Shown: positions 25,701-36,112 of the stretch, in pieces
Layout of the letters: every line of letters starts with the position of its first letter
Position numbering within the stretch: position 1 is the first letter of the stretch
Source of the DNA: Nematostella vectensis
Lineage: Eukaryota; Cnidaria; Anthozoa; Actiniaria; Edwardsiidae
Reading direction: 5' to 3'
NCBI RefSeq assembly: GCF_932526225.1
Contig: NC_064038.1
Location: 13,081,070 to 13,145,069 of the forward strand
DNA: 64,000 bases
Made by a program: the position numbers and the translations under genes
Notes under the pieces: model-generated
What the model was told of the DNA's origin: nothing
What the model saw: only the letters and a program-made list of their open reading frames with translations
Database searches by the model: none

Positions 25701-28700
25701 AACACAACACTGAACTTCTACTCTCAACACAACACTAAACTTCTACTCTCCACACAACACTGAACTTCTACTCTCCACACAACACTGAACTTCTACTCTC
25801 CACACAACACTGAACTTCTACTCTCCACACAACACTGAACTTCTACTCTCAACATAACACTGAACTTCTACTCTCAACACAACACTGAACTTCTACTCTC
25901 AACATAACACTGAACTTCTACTCTCAACATAACACTGAACTTCTACTCTCAACACAACACTGAACTTCTACTCTCAACATAACACTGAACTTCTACTCTC
26001 CACACAACACTGAACTTCTACTCTCAACATAACACTGAACTTTTACTCTCAACATAACACTGAACTTCTACTCTCAACACAACACTGAACTTCTACTCTC
26101 AACACAACACTGGACTTCTACTCTCAACACAACACTGAACTTCTACTCTCAACACAACACTGGACTTCTACTCTCAACACAACACTGGACTTCTACTCTC
26201 GACACAACACTGAACTTCTACTCTCAACACAACACTGAACTTCTACTCTCAACACAACACTGAACTTCTACTCTCAACACAACACTGAACTTCTACTCTC
26301 AACACAACACTGAACTTCTACTCTCAACACAACACTGAACTTCTACTCTCAACACAACACTGAACTTCTACTCTCAACACAACACTGAACTTCTACTCGT
26401 AACACAACACTGAACTTCTACTCTCAACACAACACTGAACTTCTACTCTTAACACAACACTGAACTTCTACTCTCCACACAACACTGAACTTCTACTCTC
26501 AACACAACACTGAACTTCTACTCTTAACATAACACTAAACTTCTACTCTCAACACAACACTAAACTTCTACTCTCAACACAACACTAAACTTCCACTATC
26601 AACACAACACTGAACTTTTACTCTCAACATAACACTGAACTTCTACTCTCCACACAACACTGAACTTCTACTCTCCACACAACACTGAACTTCTACTCTC
26701 AACACAACACTGAACCTCTACTCTCAACACAACACTGAACTTCTACTCTCAACATAACACTGAACTTCTACTCTCAACACAACACTGAACTTCTACTCTC
26801 AACACAACACTAAACTTCTACTCTCCACACAACACTGAACTTCTACTCTCCACACAACACTGAACTTCTACTCTCCACACAACACTGAACTTCTACTCTC
26901 CACACAACACTGAACTTCTACTCTCCAGACAACACTGAACTTCTACTCTCCACACAACACTGAACTTCTACTCTCAACATAACACTGAACTTCTACTCTC
27001 AACACAACACTGAACTTCTACTCTCAACATAACACTGAACTTCTACTCTCAACATAACACTGAACTTCTATTCTCAACACAACACTGAACTTCTACTCTC
27101 AACATAACACTGAACTTCTACTCTCCACACAACACTGAACTTCTACTCTCAACATAACACTGAACTTTTACTCTCAACATAACACTGAACTTATACTCTA
27201 AACACAACACTGAACTTCTACTCTCAACACAACACTGGACTTCTACTCTCAACACAACACTGAACTTCTACTCTCAACACAACACTGGACTTCTACTCTC
27301 AACACAACACTGGACTTCTACTCTCGACACAACACTGAACTTCTACTCTCAACACAACACTGAACTTCTACTCTCAACACAACACTGAACTTCTACTCGC
27401 AACACAACACTGAACTTCTACTCTCAACACAACACTGAACTTCTACTCTCAACACAACACTGAACTTCTACTCTCAACACAACACTGAACTTCTACTCTC
27501 AACACAACACTGAACTTCTACTCTCCACACAACACTGAACTTCTACTCTCAACACAACACTGAACTTCTACTCTTAACACAACACTGAACTTCTACTCTC
27601 CACACAACACTGAACTTCTACTCTCAACACAACACTGAACTTCTACTCTTAACATAACACTAAACTTCTACTCTCAACACAACACTAAACTTCTACTCTC
27701 AACACAACACTAAACTTCTACTCTCAACACAACACTGAACTTCTACTCTCAACACAACACTGAACTTCTACTCTCAACACAACACTGAACTTCTACTCTC
27801 CACACAAAACTGAACTTCTACTCTCCACACAACACTGAACTTCTACTCTCAACACAACAATGAACTTCTACTCTCCACACAACACTGAACTTCTACTCTC
27901 CACACAACACTGAACTTCTACTCTCCACACAACACTGAGCTTCTACTCTCAACACAACACTGAACTTCTACTCTCCACACAAAACTGGCCTTATACTCTC
28001 AACACAACACTGAACCTCTACTCTCAACACAACAATGAACCTCTACTCTCAACACAACACTGAACTTCTACTCTCAACATAACACTGAACTTCTACTCTC
28101 CACACAACACTGAACTTCTACTTTCAACAGAACACTGAACTTCTACTCTCAACACAACACTGAACTTCTACTCTCAACACAACACTGAACTTCTACTCTC
28201 AACACAACACTGAACTTCTACTCTCCAGACAACACTGAACTTCTACTCTCCACACAACACTGAACTTCTACTCTCCACACAACACTGAACTTCTACTATC
28301 AACACAACACTGAACTTCTACTCTCCACACAACACTGAACTTCTACTCTCCACACAACACTGAACTTCTACTATCAACACAACACTGAACTTCTACTCTC
28401 AACACAACACTGAACTTCTACTCGTAACACAACACTGAACTTCTACTCTCAACACAACACTGAACTTCTACTCTCAACACAACACTGAACTTCTACTCTC
28501 AACACAACACTGAACTTCTACTCTCAACACAACACTGAACTTCTTCTCTCCACACAACACTGAGCTTCTACTCTCAACACAACACTGAACTTCTACTCTC
28601 AACACAACACTGAACTTCTACTCTCAACACAACACTGAACTTCTACTCTCAACACAACACTGAACTTACACTCTCAACACAACACTGATTTTTTTCACTT

Positions 28701-31700
28701 TCAACATACTAACTATGCTTTCAACAATCAAGTTTGGCGTGCTCTCCGCACGAGCACGCTGTCTTTATGGTAACATTAATAAATGAACAATAGATAACAA
28801 TAAATACATCAGAGGGGGTGCTGTGGTGCATGGGTGTGGTCAGGGAGAAGGAACCAGAACATACCAGCACAGCAGCACCTATCCGGACTTGTCTCCCTGC
28901 ACTCGGCTCGAATACGATATCCCCGTCTTCACCCGCCTTGATCACAATATTACCGTCTTTAGTTATGATCTTTGGTGGATTGCTTAAAGAAATCATAGGG
29001 TAATAACATCAAACGCTTATCAAAGTCATAAAAAGCGCACATTTCAGTTTTGTTTTTAGAATAGCATTAAATTTGGCCTTTTGGGGCCTGACTTATTATG
29101 AAAAAAAAAAACACATCGCCATGTATCCTTCCAGTATTTTTTTATGTAGGCTGTAAATGTACGAGATGATAATATAAAAATATCTAACGTGAAAAAAATG
29201 TGTTATACCTCCCTTGTTTGCCTGCGTCGCAGCCGGAAATTACCTGCATATATTATAGGTTATCTCTGGCTGCGACGCAGGCTAGATTCCCGTCAGATAT
29301 CAGGCCGATTGGGGATCGCAAGAATTTGACAAACATACATTTTGGCTGGCATTGATAATGGCTACTCAAGAGAAATACGCCACGGATAAGTTACCTGGCC
29401 CCGTAAGAAACGTACGTAATTTACCAAGCTTTCTTTCAATAAAACCCACTTCTCATGTTATTTAGTCAATGTTACCTTGAATGCTGACATTTAATCTCCC
29501 GCGGCAACTAGAATGCTTCACATGTTTTCACTTAACATGCTGCTGAAACCTATCTTCAAAAATTCGATATCCTACAAAAAGTTAATTCCCGCCCCAATGT
29601 GTGAGGGTTTAGTCCCGCTGTTTATTATTCTGCCCCGTGTAGAGAACTAATCATTGACGAGGCTTATTAGTCTGCCTAACAGTCGTGCCAAGCGCCTCCA
29701 CCTCCGCAACTCCCCGTCCACCGCCCCTGGTTATGGATTTTTTTCAGCCTTAGAATGCTTAAAAAGTAAGAATGAACAAGCATAGACTGAACTATAAATG
29801 TCTTTATAAAGAAGAGTGAAGTGCGCAATATCTGAAGACATGGTTTCGTTTTCGTTTGTTCTCGATGAAATCGAGGTTCTCTCGGTAAGAGCGCCTCAAA
29901 AGACAAAATAGCACAAGTCAGTAGCGGATCTAGGGGGAGGGTTTAGGGGGTTTAACCCCGCCCCCCCCCCCCCCCCCCCCCTTTGGACAGACAGACAGAC
30001 AGACAGACAGATAGACAGATTTTATTTATTGGTCCCTTGAAACAGTAAAGTTACATCGGTTAGTGACCAAAAAATTTTAAAAAAAAGGTAAAATAGTACG
30101 TATATAAGACGTACAACAGCTATTATGTGATTGTTCTTAGTTTTAGTTTACATTGTATTTCCTTTCTTTCTTTTTTTCTTTTTCTAAATCTTTTCTGATT
30201 GTTTTTAGTTACTACTTAGTTTTACATTGTATTTTCTTTTTTCTTTTTTTCTTCCCTTTTTTTCCCTTTCCTTTTTTTATTTTTATTTGTATTTGTATTT
30301 GTACTTCAGATTTCTATTGTGCTTTAGGTTTAATTTTTCATATTAGCGTTTCCCTTAGCTTGAAACATTCGGAAATGTACCTTGCAGCTATCCCTGCTAA
30401 TTGAGTTTGGGCTGCGGTAACAAAAAATACCCCCTCCCCCCTTTGTCACTGAGCCAAGCCCCCCCCCACCCCCCCCCCCCCCACCACGAAAAGCTAGATC
30501 CGCCTTTGTCGCCCTAAACCTGTCCGTGGCAGCTGCACAGGCAACCCACGAAAACTTGGGGATGTTTTCTCTCAACTCCTTTCTGCGCCACAATTCCCTT
30601 TAAAAACCACACAAGGCTAATATGGTTATGTAACTAGAAAACAGTCAAGACACTCTTCAAATTATGTTTCATTTTCCCGAAGTTTCACGAGAAACTGTGG
30701 TAGCTGGGCAGAGTTTACCCTCCCCCCCCCCAAAGAAAAATAAAAAGATTCCATTTACAGATTTGTGTACTTAATAATTCACATTCATTACATAACTAGC
30801 CTCATTTATTGCATAACTAGCCTACTACTTATATCAATTATACCCCGTGGCTAACTATTTTAAAAACGGCCAAAAGTCATTTGTGGTTAAGTTTTCATTA
30901 TACATCGATAATCCTACATTCGACAATAGCGTCATTTTTAGGTTTCAGAAATATTGTTATCTCTTTATTTTAGACTCAGAGTTCTAGACATTTCAGACTT
31001 TTTTAAGCCTCTCTTGAACTGTTGAAGCCTCTCTTAGACTTCAAGGTGATTATGGTAGGCGTTGTAGGGGGCGGTAATGAGGGTTGAGCGATACTTGTGA
31101 ATATTTATTTTAAACACATGCGTATTGGAAATAAACCATTAAAGTACACAATACACATGCATTATTGCAGAGCTATGGGCATTGTTAACACTGTTTACTA
31201 CAGCCTTTAGACCATCGATATACATTTGGGACTCAGTATAAACCAGATATGTAGCGTGACTTTATTTTGAGATCTAAACTGGCATTTAGACAAACCCACT
31301 TCACTTGAAGATAATATTGTCAGATGAAACCGGCTGATTTAGAAGAAAAAATTGCTAATGCAGAATGCTGATACTTAGCTGAATAAGGGACGTGAATAAG
31401 CTCACGCAGTATGTTTTCTTTTATCTTGAAGACCAAAGTCTAACGTCGTTTGCATTTTTGACAAATCCATTTTACGTCACAAATTCTTAGAGCAATTGAA
31501 TGAATCGTAAGCGGAAATATTTGTAAGCTATGTGTCAATAATTCCGCTATCACCAAAACGTTGTTTTCTTGCAGTATACCCTAACGCGCAAAAGAAAACA
31601 TTCCTTTTCCGTGATCTTCTTTGGAAACTGCATTAGAATCATAATTGTGTTTTCACTCTTGATGATCAGCTGAAACGTGCTTCAAAATGCTTAATGGCTA

Positions 31701-32702
31701 CGCAAAAAACAGTATTCTAAGGCGGGAAAAAAATTAAGAAATACAGAACATGGGCATTTTGCTACAAAAATAAGCTATTTGGCTATATTTATTGCAAACG
31801 TGGGAGACATGAATTAAAAAAACTTCTAACGGTTCATTTTCATCGGTGTTTCTTATAATAAATCCAGGCTAGTTAGCCTAGTTGGTTTAATTTTTAAAAA
31901 AAATCAGCACCAAAGATACTCAAATTTAAGATATTTTCTCATTGGAGTTAGTACCGGGTGTTATTGATGATCATACTATTACACTGCCGCCTAAGGGGAT
32001 CTATTGCAAAACTGCGGATGTTGTCGTGGTTCAATTTACTGTAATGCTTTTTTCTCTCTCGTGAGTTATCTCACGACCTATAACGGAAATTTAGAGAGTA
32101 ATGGAGGACTCGATCAGACTTAAAAAACTTTTTTTGCCTTGACCTCGTAGACATCTAAGGCTACTCAAAGCTTTTGATGACTCTAAACAGCCACTCAGCA
32201 GATCGGTATGCATCGTGTTTCTCCACGTAAACTGCTAATCTCTTATAAGCAAAATAATGTGCACCAAATCATACGTACACGCAAAACGTATCACCAATAA
32301 AGAGCAAAATTAGTAATTCCATCCATGATTACTTTTCTCGTGAGCGCAAAAATATTTTTTTAATACAGTTACAGTACAATCCTTATAATGTAGGCGTACA
32401 ATAATCAAGCTGGCAATGATAAGCTAACTGTCGACAGAATTATAAAATTATCTAAAATTCCGCGTCGGCCGCTAATTAGGTACGTACCGGTGCCTTAAAA
32501 TTTAAAATTTTATATCACTTTACGTGACTAGCGCAACAGAATACTGCGATTCGGCGGGGCAAGAATTCTAAAGAGTAGCCGGCGGCGTTTACGGCCTACT
32601 ATCGCGTATTTATGTAATAATAAATTATACTGACCTTTTTACATCTGCGAAGATGCAACTGAGAAGTAAGACAAAGATTATGAAGTAAAACATAGTGTTC
32701 AT
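12754..32702 (-). CDS. Secreted collagen-like protein with C-terminal LamG/jellyroll domain (14 exons, 455 aa)
   Basis: Exons, 5' to 3' on the minus strand: 32702-32635, 28982-28865, 22375-22343, 22055-22029, 21607-21581, 21367-21320, 19781-19689, 19340-19314, 16852-16749, 16627-16573, 15737-15563, 15069-14816, 14370-14258, 12979-12754. Coding total is 1,368 nt with every phase matching. Order: signal peptide (1-19); a short beta-type module (24-62); collagen tract of about 12 G-X-Y triplets (69-105); Asn/Thr-rich spacer; second tract of 19 triplets (119-175); a Cys-containing stretch with C183, C202 and C216; LamG_3/ConA-like domain (about 232-440) with AIHLTGNQHINF, WYHVTFIW and QIFIDGVLD. 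The G-X-Y register runs unbroken across eight small exons, which independently supports the splicing. A trimeric extracellular matrix or cuticle-type protein is inferred. Function is unknown. Confidence 0.82.
13259..13500 (+). repeat. (TTTG)n-rich microsatellite in last intron of collagen/LamG gene
   Basis: TTTG repeats with regular GATTG and GCTTG variants. They are open in two plus-strand frames (CLFVCLF) and in the reverse (NKQTNKQ). Low complexity; not coding. Confidence 0.92.
14094..14222. mobile_element. Near-palindromic MITE (129 bp) 35 nt from a splice donor
   Basis: Arms of about 48 bp: left contains CTCAAACGTCGTATTATCCA and CGTATTCAATGCAA, right contains TTGCATTGAATACG and TGGATAATACGACGTTTGA. 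They differ at about three positions and the spacer is about 30 bp. It lies in intron 13 of the collagen/LamG gene, directly downstream (on the minus strand) of the donor at 14257. Confidence 0.8.
14258..15737 (-). CDS. Exons 11-13 of the collagen/LamG gene: LamG core
   Basis: Exons 15737-15563, 15069-14816 and 14370-14258. Exon 11 begins VCTGTGGW and contains the start of the jellyroll (SFAVLFQFNKNLDV). Exon 12 carries AIHLTGNQHINFQGLPLKMW, which matches the first conserved strands of LamG_3. Exon 13 carries NYDQWYHVTFIW. Junction phases are 1, 0 and 2. Donors are GTGAGT, GTAATA and GTCAGA, the last one weak. Confidence 0.8.
14470..14660 (+). repeat. Dispersed repeat, copy 1 (partner at 39955-40145)
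   Basis: Shares an ordered series of blocks with 39955-40145: CCATTTTGTCAT, GAGCAAAGTAC, AAGTGTGA-AAA, CATCGGCTGAT, GAATTTAGTAAATTAA and TTTTTAGATG. The identity is perhaps 75-80 percent by eye. Class unknown; it lies in intron 12 of the collagen/LamG gene. Confidence 0.6.
15380..15419 (+). repeat. (CAT)n microsatellite
   Basis: About 13 CAT triplets in intron 11 of the collagen/LamG gene. Confidence 0.9.
15762..16001. mobile_element. TTAA-type MITE, copy B (complete, 240 bp), 24 nt from an acceptor
   Basis: TTAAAGCCGCATTTCACCAG at one end and CTGGTGACAATGCGGCTTTAA at the other; the terminal inverted repeats continue through GTTTACTTCCGG for about 32 bp. TTAA at both tips fits a TTAA target duplication. 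It is an inverted copy of 6352-6591. On the transcribed minus strand it ends 24 nt before the acceptor of exon 11 (exon starts 15737). Confidence 0.85.
16573..16852 (-). CDS. Exons 9-10 of the collagen/LamG gene: end of collagen tract and Cys motif
   Basis: Exon 9 (16852-16749) encodes RGLDGAKGANGTRGELG then PKGDRGLPGRA, nine G-X-Y triplets, followed by ISPSFA. Exon 10 (16627-16573) encodes CTNESDVGQMRFDNGFLQ, a short Cys-containing stretch of the kind seen between collagen and LamG or lectin domains in other invertebrate proteins. The Ser codon is split between them. Confidence 0.8.
16675..16708 (+). repeat. (CT)n microsatellite
   Basis: CTCTCT run with one TTT interruption in intron 9 of the collagen/LamG gene. 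Confidence 0.9.
16966..19245. repeat. C-rich minisatellite (about 33 bp unit); G-rich on the transcribed strand
   Basis: Units of the form CTACCTTCTCACCACCCCAC followed by CCCCTCCCCCGCC repeat from 16966-17217 and again from 17887-19245, interrupted by a tandem duplication at 17221-17905. A higher-order period of about 225 bp is visible (18269 versus 18494). The transcribed (minus) strand carries repeated runs of G3-G5, so the pre-mRNA and the sense DNA strand could form G-quadruplexes. A 485-codon Pro-rich plus-strand frame at 17829-19286 is a by-product, because 33 is a multiple of three. Confidence 0.9.
17221..17905 (+). repeat. Tandem duplication of a 355-bp unit
   Basis: Two copies, at 17217-17571 and 17572-17905, share TTAGAAGCACACTAGCATAC through GTCGGATAGCCAA with only a few substitutions. 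The unit includes ACAGCTGTTTCGTCCTTATT and GGACTCGTCAGCATGGCATA. It is a non-minisatellite island inside the C-rich array of intron 8. Origin unknown; it could be a dispersed non-autonomous element that was locally duplicated. Confidence 0.85.
19314..19781 (-). CDS. Exons 7-8 of the collagen/LamG gene: collagen tract 2
   Basis: Exon 7 (19781-19689, 93 nt) encodes the N-glycosylation-rich spacer NSTSGNTTAVP followed by six G-X-Y triplets including KGD. Exon 8 (19340-19314) is a 27-nt exon encoding PGLKGEPGE. Both are phase 0 at each end, so the triplet register continues into exon 9. Confidence 0.82.
19866..20032. mobile_element. hAT-like MITE with poly-C tract
   Basis: Starts CAGAGGCGGATTTGGG and ends CCTGGATCGGCCCCTC, with an internal C20 homopolymer. 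It shares the block CAGATTTTAAGGAA with the hAT element at 57202-58233. CAG-G termini fit hAT. It lies in intron 6 of the collagen/LamG gene. Confidence 0.55.
20250..21041. mobile_element. piggyBac-like non-autonomous element (about 790 bp)
   Basis: Left end CCTATTTAGACCGGGGGCTT, right end AAGCCCGGTCTGAATAGGG followed by TTAA (21038-21041). The terminal repeats CCCTATT-AGACCGGG plus TTAA match the piggyBac pattern (CCC tips, TTAA target). The left TTAA is not preserved. There is no transposase frame. The interior holds five TGACGTCA palindromes. Confidence 0.65.
20564..20876. promoter_or_regulatory. Cluster of five perfect CRE palindromes (TGACGTCA)
   Basis: TGACGTCA occurs at 20564-20571, 20710-20717, 20721-20728, 20858-20865 and 20869-20876, all inside the piggyBac-like element in intron 6. 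TGACGTCA is the consensus CREB/ATF site. Whether these sites bind factors here is unknown; they could equally be structural repeats of the transposon. Confidence 0.45.
21320..22375 (-). CDS. Exons 3-6 of the collagen/LamG gene: collagen tract 1
   Basis: Four phase-0 exons: 22375-22343 (NATSSQGPKGE), 22055-22029 (PGARGPPGV), 21607-21581 (AGPKGDRGE) and 21367-21320 (TGAQGPRGPPGQVLYM). The 27-nt exons each hold exactly three G-X-Y triplets. All have clean AG and GT-AG borders. The tract reads as about 12 uninterrupted triplets once spliced. Confidence 0.82.
22470..22810 (-). repeat. Diverged about 75-bp tandem repeat
   Basis: GAGAGAGGGGTGCAGACGG-like blocks recur near 22618, 22693 and 22768, with an older one near 22472, each followed by a GGTCCTT-like block. 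The units are diverged. It lies in intron 2 of the collagen/LamG gene. Confidence 0.55.
23029..28688 (+). repeat. 25-bp minisatellite, about 226 copies (5.66 kb)
   Basis: The unit is ACACTGAACTTCTACTCTCA plus ACACA, with a frequent C-for-A variant (CTCCACACA). The 25-bp register holds throughout. Longer blocks are themselves repeated: a signature of variants (TTCAACTCTC, TTCCACTATC, TTCTTCTCTC, AAAACTGGAC) occurs near 23341, 23841 and 24866, and a CTCGACAC-containing block near 26196 and 27321. The plus strand has about one G per unit. It fills most of intron 2 of the collagen/LamG gene and has no long open frame. Confidence 0.97.
28865..28982 (-). CDS. Exon 2 of the collagen/LamG gene: N-terminal beta-type module
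   Basis: Acceptor TTCTTTAAG, donor GCTG|GTATGT. It encodes NPPKIITKDGNIVIKAG, EDGDIVFEPS and RQVRIG, a pattern of alternating hydrophobic residues and turns (DGN, EDGD) suggesting a short beta-repeat. I do not recognise the family. The split Ser codon joins to the signal-peptide exon. Confidence 0.75.
29226..29284. repeat. Perfect-stem hairpin / short MITE
   Basis: GCCTGCGTCGCAGCC and GGCTGCGACGCAGGC flank an interior that also pairs partly (ACCTG...AGGT). The total is about 60 bp in intron 1 of the collagen/LamG gene. Confidence 0.7.
29956..30018 (+). repeat. Poly-C tract followed by (ACAG)n
   Basis: About 22 C, then about seven GACA units. It is preceded by 'gtagcggatctaggggg', the same end motif seen beside other poly-C tracts in this window. 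Confidence 0.85.
32635..32702 (-). CDS. Exon 1 of the collagen/LamG gene: signal peptide
   Basis: ATG at 32702-32700. The peptide MNTMFYFIIFVLLLSCIFA is a classical signal sequence with likely cleavage before DVK. The donor AAAAAG|GTCAGT leaves phase 2, as required by exon 2. Confidence 0.8.
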
Positions 32703-32893
32703 TTTGTGATCGTTACACGCAGTAGCAATTGGGTCGCTGTATGAGGCGGAGGTGAAATGAAGAGATAATCTGAGAAGCCCGTTAACATCGTATGCCGGTG
32801 TTACCGCTGGTTGAGGATACTGCTGGTAGGAGACGTGACCTTCGACCTTTTCTTACGAACGACTTCCGACATTCGATGACAGTGATGACTGAC

Positions 32894-33093
32894 NNNNNNN
32901 NNNNNNNNNNNNNNNNNNNNNNNNNNNNNNNNNNNNNNNNNNNNNNNNNNNNNNNNNNNNNNNNNNNNNNNNNNNNNNNNNNNNNNNNNNNNNNNNNNNN
33001 NNNNNNNNNNNNNNNNNNNNNNNNNNNNNNNNNNNNNNNNNNNNNNNNNNNNNNNNNNNNNNNNNNNNNNNNNNNNNNNNNNNNNNNNNNNNN
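32894..33093. other. Assembly gap (200 N)
   Basis: Exactly 200 N, the size usually used for gaps of unknown length. It lies about 190 bp upstream of the collagen/LamG start codon, so promoter sequence of that gene may be missing. Confidence 1.
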
Positions 33094-34647
33094 AGGCTAT
33101 AGCAGCGTTATGTGAATCCAAGCATGCGGCTTTTAACCGTGATCGCATGGCAATGGCATGCTGGATGCTATTAATATCAAGTAGAGTAGAGTTAGCAAGC
33201 GGCGTGCTGGGATTGACAGTGACTTCATATTAGAATCGATACGAAAAACAATACATTATCATACTTAAAAATAGAATACCTCATTACACTTAAATTTAGC
33301 GTCACTTTAATTTCGCGAATTTCGCGATTTTAAAAGATCGAAAATAGAGTGAAGCGAAAATTAAGTGTCGCGAAAATAAGAATGCGCGAAAATAAATTGA
33401 GTACACAAGAAGCCTTTAGGGGAATATCGGCCGTTTAATAAGCTTTATGGAAACAACTTGTCTATTTAGTCATCTATTGTACATATAGTACGGTAAGAAG
33501 TTGAGTTGTACTTTAGGATAATCGCGATATTAAAGTGTCGCGAAATATCGCCATCTCAAAACCGGGAAATTTTGACGTTGCGATGTCAAGTGTAATAAGG
33601 TATAACAATATAATTATTTTGAGGTTCGCGGGCATAAATATGTTTCCTCCCCCCTCCCCTCCCCCCCGACACAGGTTCCGGGGAGGAAGGGGTGGGGGAA
33701 CTATCCAAAAAAGTAAACAGGGGGGAAATCGTCCTATCTTTTAAGCTTATAAAATTTCGACCAGCTTCTATTCCTTTGCTGGCGTTTATTCGTATTCGTT
33801 TATTCGTCGTATTTGTCTTAGGGTTGATATTACGTTTACCCACGGGCTATGAGACATTTTGACCCCGAAATGTCTAATCTAATCTATTCTAATCTAATGT
33901 CTTGTTAGTGATGAAAAAAGCAAGTTTTTTCCCTGAAAAACGTAACGCTGGGGATCGCGGGTGTCGAGTTACTCATTTACCACGTGGCGGCGGCGGTTAC
34001 ACTGCGCGTCGTCGTTTGAAAGCTCGCAAGCGCGTTGTGACAGAGCTCGCTGTAGGAGTGAAAAAGGCAAATAGATCCAGTTGAAGTAGGGATATGTGCT
34101 TTATTCAATCTAACAAGACATTAGACTTCATTTTGGGGTCAAATTATCCTATACCACTCGGGTTACCACACCCAATTTGCTATCTCATAGGGGTAAGAAT
34201 TTCTGTTGACAACTCACAAGGCGCTATCCCTTAGGGTTGATATTGACTTTGCCGACAATCATCCCCGTCTGTTTTTATCGGAGACCTCCCCCCCTCCCCT
34301 CCCCCGGGCAAAAGTTCATTATAAATGTATCCTGAGAAGGGCCAATAAACATATTTATGCCCAAAGAACTCAACTCTATTATTATTATAATAACTTTATA
34401 TAAACAATGATTAAAGTTTATTTTTATTAAAAAGAGCAAGAAAACTTTTAAAGTGGACGCTGATTTGTTCATTTTAGCCCTTAAATTCACAACAATGCCT
34501 TGTAAAGTTATTATAATAGAGCATTATTATTAAAAAAAAGTAAATTAATTACAGATAATTTCAAACCAATACGGTCTACTGTCGCTTCGTCCCCACACTC
34601 AGTCGGCCACAAGCGAGTCGTCTAGTTTTTGCAAATCTTTAGCCTTT
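33094..34647. other. Intergenic stretch between the divergent matrix genes
   Basis: No exon seen. It holds a nested inverted-repeat element (next entry), GCGAAA/TTTCGCG-rich sequence at 33310-33395, and AT-rich DNA. Short frames such as 33902-34084 (basic, Arg/Lys-rich) have no splice or family support. Confidence 0.5.
33600..34396. mobile_element. Nested inverted-repeat element
   Basis: Outer arms: GAGGTTCGCGGGCATAAATA at 33621-33640 pairs with AAACATATTTATGCCCAAAG at 34347-34366, and both are followed inward by C-rich CCCCTCCCC tracts. Inner arms: ACATTTTGACCCC with GTCTAATG at 33853-33905 pairs with CATTAGAC and GGGGTCAAAT at 34119-34147. This suggests one element inserted in another, or a fold-back transposon. 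Confidence 0.5.
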
Positions 34648-35918
34648 TGTCTTTGTCGCACAATCGGCTATCTTGTCTTTGTCGCACACTCGACTATCGT
34701 GTCTTTGTCGCACACTCGACTATCTTGTCTTTGTCGCACACTCGACTATCGTGTCTTTGTCGCACACTCGACTATCTTGTCTTTGTCGCACACTTGACTA
34801 TCGTGTCTTTGTCGCACACTTGATTATCGTGTCTTTGTCGCACACTCGACTATCATGTCTTTGTCGCACAATCGACTATCTTGTCTTTGTCGCACACTCG
34901 ACTATCGTGTCTTTGTCGCACACTTGACTATCTTGTCTTTGTCGCACACTCGACTATCGTGTCTTTGTCGCACACTCGACCATCGTGTCTTTTTCGCACA
35001 CTCGACTATCGTGTCTTTGTCGCACACTTGACTATCGTGTCTTTGTCGCACCCTCGACCATCGTGTCTTTGTCGCACACTCAACTATCGTGTTTTTGTCG
35101 CACACTCGACTATCTTGTCTTTTTCGCACACTCGACTATCTTGTCTTTGTCGCACACTCCACTATCTTGTATTTGTCGCACACTCGACTATCTTGTATTT
35201 GTCGCACACTCGACTATCGTGTCTTTGTCGCACGTTCGACTATCGTGTCTTTTTCACACACTCGACTATCTCATCTTATCTTTGTCGCACACTCGACTAT
35301 CTTGTCTTTGTCGCACACTCGACTATCTTGTCTTTGTCGCACATTCGGCTATCTTGTCTTTGTCGCACACTCGACTATCTTGTCTTTGTCGCACACTCGA
35401 CTATCTTGTCTTTGTCGCACATTCGGCTATCTTGTCTTTGTCGCACACTCAACTATCTTGTCTTTGTCGCACACTTGACTATCTTATCTTTTTCACACAC
35501 TCGACTATCTTATCTTATCTTTTTCGCACACTCGACTATCTTGTCATTGTCGCACACTCGCTATCTTGTGTTTGTGGCACACTCGACTATCGAGTCTTTG
35601 TGGCACACTCAACTATCGTGTCTTTGTCGCACACTCGACTACCGTGTCTTTGTCGCACACTCGACTATCGTGTCTATGTCGCACATTCGACTATCTTGTC
35701 TTATTCATACACTCGACTATCTTGTCTTTTTCATACACTCGACTATCGTGTCTTTTTCATACACTCGACTATCGTGTCTTTGTCGCACACTCGACTATCG
35801 TGTCTTTGTCGCACGCTCGATTATTTTGTCTTTGTCGCACACTCGACTATCTTGTCTTTGTCGCACACTCGACTATCTCGTCTTTGTCGCAGGCTCGACC
35901 ATCTTGTTTTTACCGCAC
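34648..35918 (+). repeat. 26-bp satellite array, about 49 copies
   Basis: The unit is TCGACTATCGTGTCTTTGTC plus GCACAC, with a CTATCTTG variant. No unit contains a stop in any plus frame, so three overlapping open frames of up to 346 codons appear. These are artefacts. The array sits 130 bp upstream of the upstream copy of the VWA/WAP first exon. Confidence 0.95.
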
Positions 35919-36051
35919 TAATTTAAGCTGTTGAATACTGACTCTGGTGAATCACAAACGAAATCAGTTGAGTTATGTTCCGACTTTTATAGTTCTTTAT
36001 GTTCCATACCGTACGCTCCCCCCCCCCCCCCTACCTCGCCCTTCCTCCTCT

Positions 36052-36112
36052 ATGCACCACGCCTTACTGTGTGCGTTATTTCGACGACTGTCGTGTATTT
36101 TCGTCAGCGCAC
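36052..36112 (+). pseudogene. Upstream duplicate of the VWA/WAP signal-peptide exon (alternative first exon or relic)
   Basis: ATG at 36052 encodes MHHALLCALFRRLSCIFVSA and ends GCGCAC|GTGAGC in phase 1, the same phase as the main first exon (GCAC|GTGAGT at 36669). The DNA TTACTGTGTGCGTTATT is shared with the main exon, as are CTGTCGTG and TTTTCGT. The hydrophobic core is broken by an RR pair, which weakens it as a signal peptide. It could be a functional alternative first exon or a decayed duplicate. Confidence 0.5.

Noticed and set aside
33902-34084. Basic 60-residue frame rich in Arg and Lys
   Set aside because: It lies inside the arms of an inverted-repeat element, is short, and has no splice or homology support.
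34673-35934. Several long plus-strand frames (up to 346 codons) with SHTRLSCLCRTLDY repeats
   Set aside because: They arise because the 26-bp satellite has no stop codon in any plus frame; three overlapping frames are open at once.
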